Assembly: GCF_010731775.1 (NCBI RefSeq)
Contig: NZ_AP022590.1
Location: 4,030,001 to 4,094,000, forward strand
DNA: 64,000 bases
From: Mycobacterium mantenii
GTDB taxonomy: Bacteria; Actinomycetota; Actinomycetes; Mycobacteriales; Mycobacteriaceae
Direction of reading: 5' to 3'
How positions within the stretch are numbered: the first letter of the stretch is position 1; each line of letters starts with the position of its first letter. Below, in pieces: positions 63,523-64,000 of this stretch. The notes beneath the pieces are model-generated. The model had not been told where the DNA came from, made no database searches, and was given only the letters and a program-made list of their open reading frames with translations. The translations under genes and the position numbers were made by a program.

Positions 63523-64000
63523 TCATCCGGCGATCGCGATCTTGATGCGTTCGGCGACCGGCCGGCAGGCTAGGTCGAAGGCGTCCGGCACCTCGTCGAT
63601 GCCGAACGTATGGGTGAGGTAGGCGCCGAGCAGCCAGGGATGCTCGGCGGCGAACTTGCCGGCAAGTTCCAGCATGCGCCGCCGGTCCAGCGTCACACCG
63701 GATTTCAGGGTGAGGTTGTTGCGCAGCATCGCCCGCATGCTGATCGGGTACATCTCGTCGTCCGCGACACCGAAATAGAACACGGTGCCGCCGGGGGCGG
63801 CGGCATCGATGGCGTGGTTCAGGGTGGCGACTTGGTGGCCGACGGCCTCGATGACGACGTCGGCGCGGTCCGCTGGCCGAATTTGACTCACCCAGCGGTC
63901 GCTGGTCGCGCGCACCGCATCGTCGACGCCGAAAGCCCTTGCCAGATTCCGTCGGTCGATTGGGTCGACCCCGGTGACGCGCCGCGCACCCGCCGCCTTG
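63523..64000 (-). CDS. Zinc-type alcohol dehydrogenase, 3' part (5' end beyond window)
   Basis: The frame is open from the right edge to a stop at 63523, giving 158 residues of the MDR cofactor domain: AAGARRVTGVDPIDRRNLARAFGVDDAV, DVVIEAVGHQVATLNHAI and PGGTVFYFGVADDE. Probably oxidises an alcohol as an early step of the pathway. The aldolase gene starts 7 bases after it. Confidence 0.85.
   Translation of the reverse strand, partial: KAAGARRVTGVDPIDRRNLARAFGVDDAVRATSDRWVSQIRPADRADVVIEAVGHQVATLNHAIDAAAPGGTVFYFGVADDEMYPISMRAMLRNNLTLKSGVTLDRRRMLELAGKFAAEHPWLLGAYLTHTFGIDEVPDAFDLACRPVAERIKIAIAG

Overview
The window is chromosomal DNA of a Mycobacterium, most likely a slow-growing non-tuberculous species. 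It is GC-rich, uses GTG and TTG starts freely, has many ATGA/GTGA start-stop overlaps and several TANNNT-type leaderless promoters. It carries the mycobacterial markers MmpL3, MmpL11, Zmp1, RicR/MymT and a complete Mce1 locus. From memory of the M. tuberculosis map, gene order follows Rv0206c down to Rv0162c, read in reverse, with several insertions and losses.

Layout. (1) 1-13.9 kb: cell-envelope block with the 3' end of mmpL3, an AI-2E-type permease, an LPG-synthase-like membrane protein, a secreted heme-binding protein, mmpL11, an HTH protein, omamB/omamA, zmp1, a molybdopterin oxidoreductase and its TetR regulator. (2) 13.9-18.6 kb: L,D-transpeptidase, MFS pump, copper repressor ricR with its operator, and ilvD. 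(3) 18.6-25.2 kb: an accessory segment lying between ilvD and an SPW-repeat gene. It encodes two proteins sharing a Trp/Pro-rich PPGW module, a secreted NlpC/P60-like protein, a response regulator without the phospho-acceptor Asp, and a proline-rich membrane protein. It is bounded by a near-perfect 29-bp direct repeat of the ilvD 3' end. (4) 25.2-33.2 kb: nitronate monooxygenase, O-methyltransferase, mymT with a second RicR box, a GH3 glucosidase operon, monoacylglycerol lipase and sigG. (5) 33.2-36.7 kb: an inserted hydrolase/dehydrogenase/IclR group with a divergent operator. (6) 36.7-56.5 kb: pirin, an ABC-2-like membrane protein, a lipoprotein, a DUF1275 protein and the whole mce1 locus: four Mce-associated genes, mce1F-A, yrbE1BA, fadD5 and divergent mce1R. 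(7) 56.5-64 kb: a 54-bp tandem repeat, SRPBCC and thioesterase genes, adhE1, an enolase-superfamily remnant, and a translationally coupled catabolic operon (ADH, HpcH aldolase, NTF2-like, SDR, flavin monooxygenase, esterase) running off the right edge.

How the genes work together. The mce1 genes encode a lipid importer (two YrbE permeases, six MCE proteins forming the periplasmic conduit, Mce-associated accessory proteins), with the acyl-CoA ligase FadD5 activating imported fatty acids and Mce1R repressing the locus. OmamA/OmamB elsewhere in the window belong to the same accessory family. RicR and MymT form a copper-defence pair with matching 17-bp operators 10.6 kb apart. MmpL3 and MmpL11 are lipid exporters.

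Most notable: mce1A is frameshifted, and its central part has codon usage unlike both flanks, suggesting a recombined segment. The ilvD-end direct repeat marks the edges of an accessory insertion with no visible recombinase. The right-hand catabolic operon has the logic of ketone-to-ester oxidation followed by hydrolysis, but its substrate is unknown.
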